Shown here: positions 7,515 through 9,570 of the stretch, piece by piece
Position numbering within the stretch: the first letter of the stretch is position 1
Layout of the letters: the number at the start of each line of letters is the position of its first letter
DNA from: Sphingomonadales bacterium
Lineage (GTDB): Bacteria > Pseudomonadota > Alphaproteobacteria > Sphingomonadales > Sphingomonadaceae
Direction of reading: 5' to 3'
Length of the DNA: 9,570 nucleotides
Assembly: GCA_018067055.1 (NCBI GenBank)
Contig: JAGPVK010000085.1
Span: forward strand, 1-9,570
The notes under the pieces: model-generated
Told to the model about the DNA's origin: nothing
Seen by the model: only the letters and a program-made list of their open reading frames with translations
Databases searched by the model: none
Translations under genes and position numbers: made by a program

Positions 7515-7542
7515 AAAAGGGGGCCATGTGGCCCCCTTTTTT
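7515..7542. terminator. Bidirectional intrinsic terminator between convergent genes
   Basis: GGGGGCC (7519-7525) and GGCCCCC (7530-7536) form a perfect 7-bp stem with loop ATGT. It is flanked by AAAA on the left (7515-7518) and six T on the right (7537-7542), so it works on both strands: for the peptidase gene reading right and the symporter gene reading left. The symporter stop codon (7541-7543 on the - strand) lies at the edge of the T-run, so the - strand hairpin begins almost directly after translation ends. Confidence 0.9.
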
Positions 7543-9016
7543 ATTCGTCTCGTCGGTGCCGCGCGATCACGGCCTGAATTTGCAACAGCTGCCCCTCGGT
7601 CATCGAAAAGCGGAAGGAAAAGAATAGCGCGATCAGCATCAGCGGGACAATTCCGGCGGCGCCAATCCAGACCAGCGCATCAAGCGAAGCTTGCGCCACC
7701 GCCCCCGGCCGCATGCCCTCTTGCAGCCCGACCAGGTCGAGCGCGAAACCGCCATAGAGCGGCCCGACGGCTCCGCCCAGCTTGGACGTGAACTGCAGCA
7801 CGGCATAGAAGCCACCCTCCTGCCGCAGGCCCGTTTCGGCTTCATGCTCGTCGGTCAGATCGGCGGTCAGCGAAGCGATCGCGACGATCCGCAGGATGAA
7901 AAAGCTCATGAAAACCGCGTTCTGGATGACCAGGATCGCGAAGATCACCGGATCGCCATTGTCCGGGATCAGGTCGAACCAGCGCAGCAGATAAGGCCAG
8001 GACAGGTCGAGCATCATCACCACCACCGCCCATTTGACGATATCATGCTTCGGCATTCGCCGACCGGCCGTCTTCAGGAAGATCATCGCGATCGGCACCG
8101 CGATCAGCACCGAAATGCCGAGCAGCAGTCCCGTCTCGGTCGCCGGCAATTCCCAGAAATAGGTCCAGAAGATGATATTGAGCGCGACCGTGATGCCATA
8201 GGACGCGGTCGCGCCCAGATCATAGGCGAGCAGGTTGCGGAAATTACGGTTGCGAAAGGTGGACAGGAAATCGCGCCACAGTCCCAGAAATCCGGGCGTC
8301 GAGGGTTGGCGCGCAGGGTCAATCTGGCCGTGGCTGACATATTTCCAGGTTCCGGCGATACAGGCCGCGGCGGTGATCCAGACGATTAGCGCCGACAGCC
8401 ATCCGTAGGTCACGTAATTGCTGGCAACAAAGCGGCCATCGCCGCCCGCGCCTTCGTCAAACAGGAAATAGAGACAGGTGGACGGCAGCAGCAGCGTGGT
8501 CAGAAACATGAACGCGGTACGCTGCCCCATCAGCGCGCTGCGGTCGTGATAATCCTGGGTCATTTCCGCGACCAGAGCATAATGCGGGATCGAGAAAAAG
8601 GTCAGCGCGGTGCGGATCCAGACCGAACAGGCCAGCAGCCACCCCGCCACCCATAGCTGGTTGCCCAGCACGAAGTCCGGCGGCATGAACAGCGCGATAA
8701 AGCCAAGGCCCAACGGCACGGTGCTGCAGATCATGAACGGATGCCGCCGCCCCCAGCGGCTCTTGAAGCGGTCGGACCAGCTGCCGACCATCGGATCCGA
8801 CACCGCATCCCAGACCAGGCTGAGCGACAGGACGATCCCCGTCGCCGTCCCGCTAAGCCCCAGCACCTGCGTGTAGAACAGCAGGACGAACATGATATAG
8901 GCCGCTTCCATGACCGCATAAACCGCGCCGCCGAGACCATATGACAGGCGGTTGGGGAGGGTCAGGTGCAGGGGGGGTGGCTCTTGCTTATTCACACTGA
9001 TGTCAGCGTCGCACAA
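7541..9016 (-). CDS. GPH-family (MelB-like) MFS sugar:cation symporter
   Basis: About 484-491 residues with some 12 hydrophobic segments form an inner-membrane carrier of the glycoside-pentoside-hexuronide family. The family signature is near the start: LGLSGTATGIVLSLSLVWD followed by SDPMVGSWSDR and SRWGRRHP. D70 and D74 (numbered from the TTG at 9016) have the four-residue spacing of the MelB sodium-site aspartates D55/D59. The second half has the conserved DEHEAETGLRQEGGFYA loop and a Lys in QFTSKLGG. The substrate is likely a sugar or glycoside with Na+ or H+, but cannot be named. No in-frame ATG precedes the first helix. Candidate starts are TTG at 9016 and GTG at 8995, the latter giving a natural-looking MNKQEPPP; neither has a clear Shine-Dalgarno site. 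It is convergent with the peptidase gene and shares its terminator. No sugar hydrolase or regulator gene lies beside it in this window. Confidence 0.92.
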   Translation of the reverse strand: MCDADISVNKQEPPPLHLTLPNRLSYGLGGAVYAVMEAAYIMFVLLFYTQVLGLSGTATGIVLSLSLVWDAVSDPMVGSWSDRFKSRWGRRHPFMICSTVPLGLGFIALFMPPDFVLGNQLWVAGWLLACSVWIRTALTFFSIPHYALVAEMTQDYHDRSALMGQRTAFMFLTTLLLPSTCLYFLFDEGAGGDGRFVASNYVTYGWLSALIVWITAAACIAGTWKYVSHGQIDPARQPSTPGFLGLWRDFLSTFRNRNFRNLLAYDLGATASYGITVALNIIFWTYFWELPATETGLLLGISVLIAVPIAMIFLKTAGRRMPKHDIVKWAVVVMMLDLSWPYLLRWFDLIPDNGDPVIFAILVIQNAVFMSFFILRIVAIASLTADLTDEHEAETGLRQEGGFYAVLQFTSKLGGAVGPLYGGFALDLVGLQEGMRPGAVAQASLDALVWIGAAGIVPLMLIALFFSFRFSMTEGQLLQIQAVIARHRRDE

Positions 9017-9046
9017 TAGGGCGTCTGAAGCTATCGAAATTATGAT

Positions 9047-9085
9047 ATTATATGCGCGGCATTCGGATTATGGTGACAGTTTACC
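9047..9085 (-). promoter_or_regulatory. Candidate promoter and operator-like palindrome for the symporter gene
   Basis: On the - strand a perfect TATAAT occupies 9052-9047, giving a predicted RNA start near 9040, about 24 bases before the TTG or 45 before the GTG start. No good -35 hexamer lies 16-18 bases upstream. Instead an imperfect palindrome, GGTAAACTGTCACC on the - strand (9085-9072; ends pair GGT/ACC, one inner mismatch), covers that position. This is consistent with an activator-dependent or repressible promoter, as sugar transport genes often have, but the binding protein is unknown. Confidence 0.4.
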
Positions 9086-9248
9086 AAATACACCAATGGC
9101 CCGTCATCCATGGGCATTTTTGCCAAAGCGCTTGCCTTTACCAATGAACCCGCACCATCTAATCTCCGGCAATCGGAAACCACCGGCAGACCACCGGGAG
9201 ACGATGCCTGGATCGAGCAGACTGAAGCACAGAGCGGGCGGTCGTTGA

Positions 9249-9431
9249 AGCCGAAGAAACGGAGGCCTAAGAAAAGGCGTTTGTCGGGGGATAATTTGTG
9301 TATTTAGTAAACTGGCACCGTATTGGTTCGGAGCTAGGCGAACCACGCTAGCGACGGTGATCGGTAGCGTGGGAATTGCCGTATTTGGTGGGTATAAAGC
9401 CAACCGCGACTTGGAGAGCTGCAGTGAATAA
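9249..9431 (+). other. Doubtful small reading frame, possible single-helix protein
   Basis: This frame is open from the stop at 9246 to a TAA at 9429-9431. Its last 35 codons read like a small membrane protein: RRTTLATVIGSVGIAVFGG, then YKANRDLESCSE. It overlaps the GTG start of the next gene by 8 bases, as translationally coupled genes do. However, it has no ATG, and no GTG or TTG before the GTG at 9357, which would leave only 24 residues and has no ribosome site. A GTG at 9298 with a good G-rich site (9286-9290) is in another frame and stops after 17 codons (TAG at 9349). It could be a broken or frameshifted gene. Confidence 0.2.
9324..9345. repeat. 7-bp inverted repeat with 8-base loop
   Basis: TGGTTCG (9324-9330) and CGAACCA (9339-9345) are perfect reverse complements around GAGCTAGG. 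No T-run follows, so it is not a terminator. It lies about 80 bases upstream of the GTG-started gene at the right edge and could be an operator or leader stem; nothing more can be said. Confidence 0.4.
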
Positions 9432-9570
9432 CAATCAGCAGGCGCCGTCGAGATGGAAGCCTTACACGCCGGTCATATATGCTGTGCTTGCATATATGGT
9501 AGCAGATATTTTTTTGACAATCGCTGGCTCTCGATTGCAATTGCTTGTGCTGGGGGAATTATATCATCGG
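9424..9570 (+). CDS. Probable membrane protein, N-terminal part (3'-partial)
   Basis: From GTG at 9424 the frame is open for 49 codons to the window edge. The translation starts with a polar, Asn/Gln-rich MNNNQQAPSRWKPYTP and then a hydrophobic helix, VIYAVLAYMVADIFLTIAG (residues 17-35), as in an inner-membrane protein with a short cytoplasmic N-terminus. A ribosome site (GGAG, 9413-9416) lies 7 bases before the GTG. In-frame TTG/GTG codons at 9376-9388 are alternative starts but lack such a site. The family is not recognised and too little is visible to assign a function. Base composition is noticeably more A/T-rich than the genes to the left, which may mark the edge of a different genomic segment. 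Confidence 0.55.
   Translation, partial: MNNNQQAPSRWKPYTPVIYAVLAYMVADIFLTIAGSRLQLLVLGELYHR

Larger units (their letters stand above)
9017..9423. other. 407-base intergenic stretch
   Basis: Besides the symporter promoter and the inverted repeat at 9324-9345, this stretch holds little. Open frames on either strand (for example + 9110-9307, 65 codons, with a KPKKRRPKKRR tail) lack ribosome sites and protein-like composition. A weak stem, AATGGCCC against GGGCATT (9095-9118, one bulge) followed by T5, could be a minor terminator. From about 9285 the sequence becomes richer in A/T than the genes to its left. Confidence 0.5.

Noticed and set aside
6526..7527. 333-codon open frame on the - strand
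   Set aside because: It is antisense to the M3 peptidase active-site region and crosses the terminator hairpin region.
7691..8389. 232-codon open frame on the + strand
   Set aside because: It is antisense to the symporter; the His/Arg/Asp-rich low-complexity translation is a mirror of membrane codons.
9095..9122. Possible hairpin plus T-run in the right intergenic region
   Set aside because: The stem needs a bulge and no convincing gene ends just before it.
9110..9307. 65-codon + strand frame with a basic KPKKRRPKKRR tail
   Set aside because: No ribosome site and no protein-like pattern before the basic stretch; not enough to call a gene.
9474..9498. CATATATG repeated twice 17 bases apart
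   Set aside because: It lies in the partial right-edge gene; two short A/T-rich copies with no further structure.

Overview
The window looks like a chromosomal segment of an alphaproteobacterium, most likely a sphingomonad (Sphingomonadales). The basis is GC-rich coding sequence (roughly 60% by eye), codon usage dominated by G/C third positions, and a copy of the CGTTCGTCCTGAGC...TGTCGAAGG type intergenic inverted repeat that I associate with sphingomonad genomes. The genus cannot be fixed from the sequence alone.

Left half (3-5076): four tightly spaced genes on the + strand, probably one operon. (1) The C-terminal part of a protein with two cyclic-nucleotide-binding domains followed by a four-cluster [4Fe-4S] ferredoxin module; its true start lies outside the window. 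(2) A five-helix membrane protein with two His pairs, each spaced 14 residues apart, in helices 3 and 5, the layout expected of a transmembrane diheme b cytochrome. (3) A fusion of a cytoplasmic FHA-like domain, one membrane helix and a periplasmic region with ten CXXCH haem c motifs. (4) A class III (CpdA-like) metallophosphoesterase of the type that hydrolyses 3',5'-cAMP. Read together, genes 1-3 form a plausible wire from cytoplasmic Fe-S clusters through membrane b haems to periplasmic c haems. Two cyclic-nucleotide sensors, an FHA-like module and a cyclic-nucleotide phosphodiesterase are built into the same cluster. This is the most interesting part of the window. An inverted repeat sits between genes 1 and 2.

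Right half: a 171-base gap with a perfect 7-bp hairpin in the leader leads to a secreted M3-family zinc peptidase (Dcp-like, 5248-7491). A strong bidirectional terminator (7515-7542) separates it from a convergent MelB/GPH-type sugar:cation symporter on the - strand (7541-9016), which has no ATG start. A 407-base stretch follows (9017-9423), holding a good -10 box for the symporter, a 7-bp inverted repeat and a doubtful small reading frame. At the right edge a previously unlisted partial gene starts with GTG at 9424 and runs out of the window as a probable membrane protein; this end is visibly richer in A/T than the rest.

No tRNA, rRNA, CRISPR array, insertion sequence or transposase was seen.
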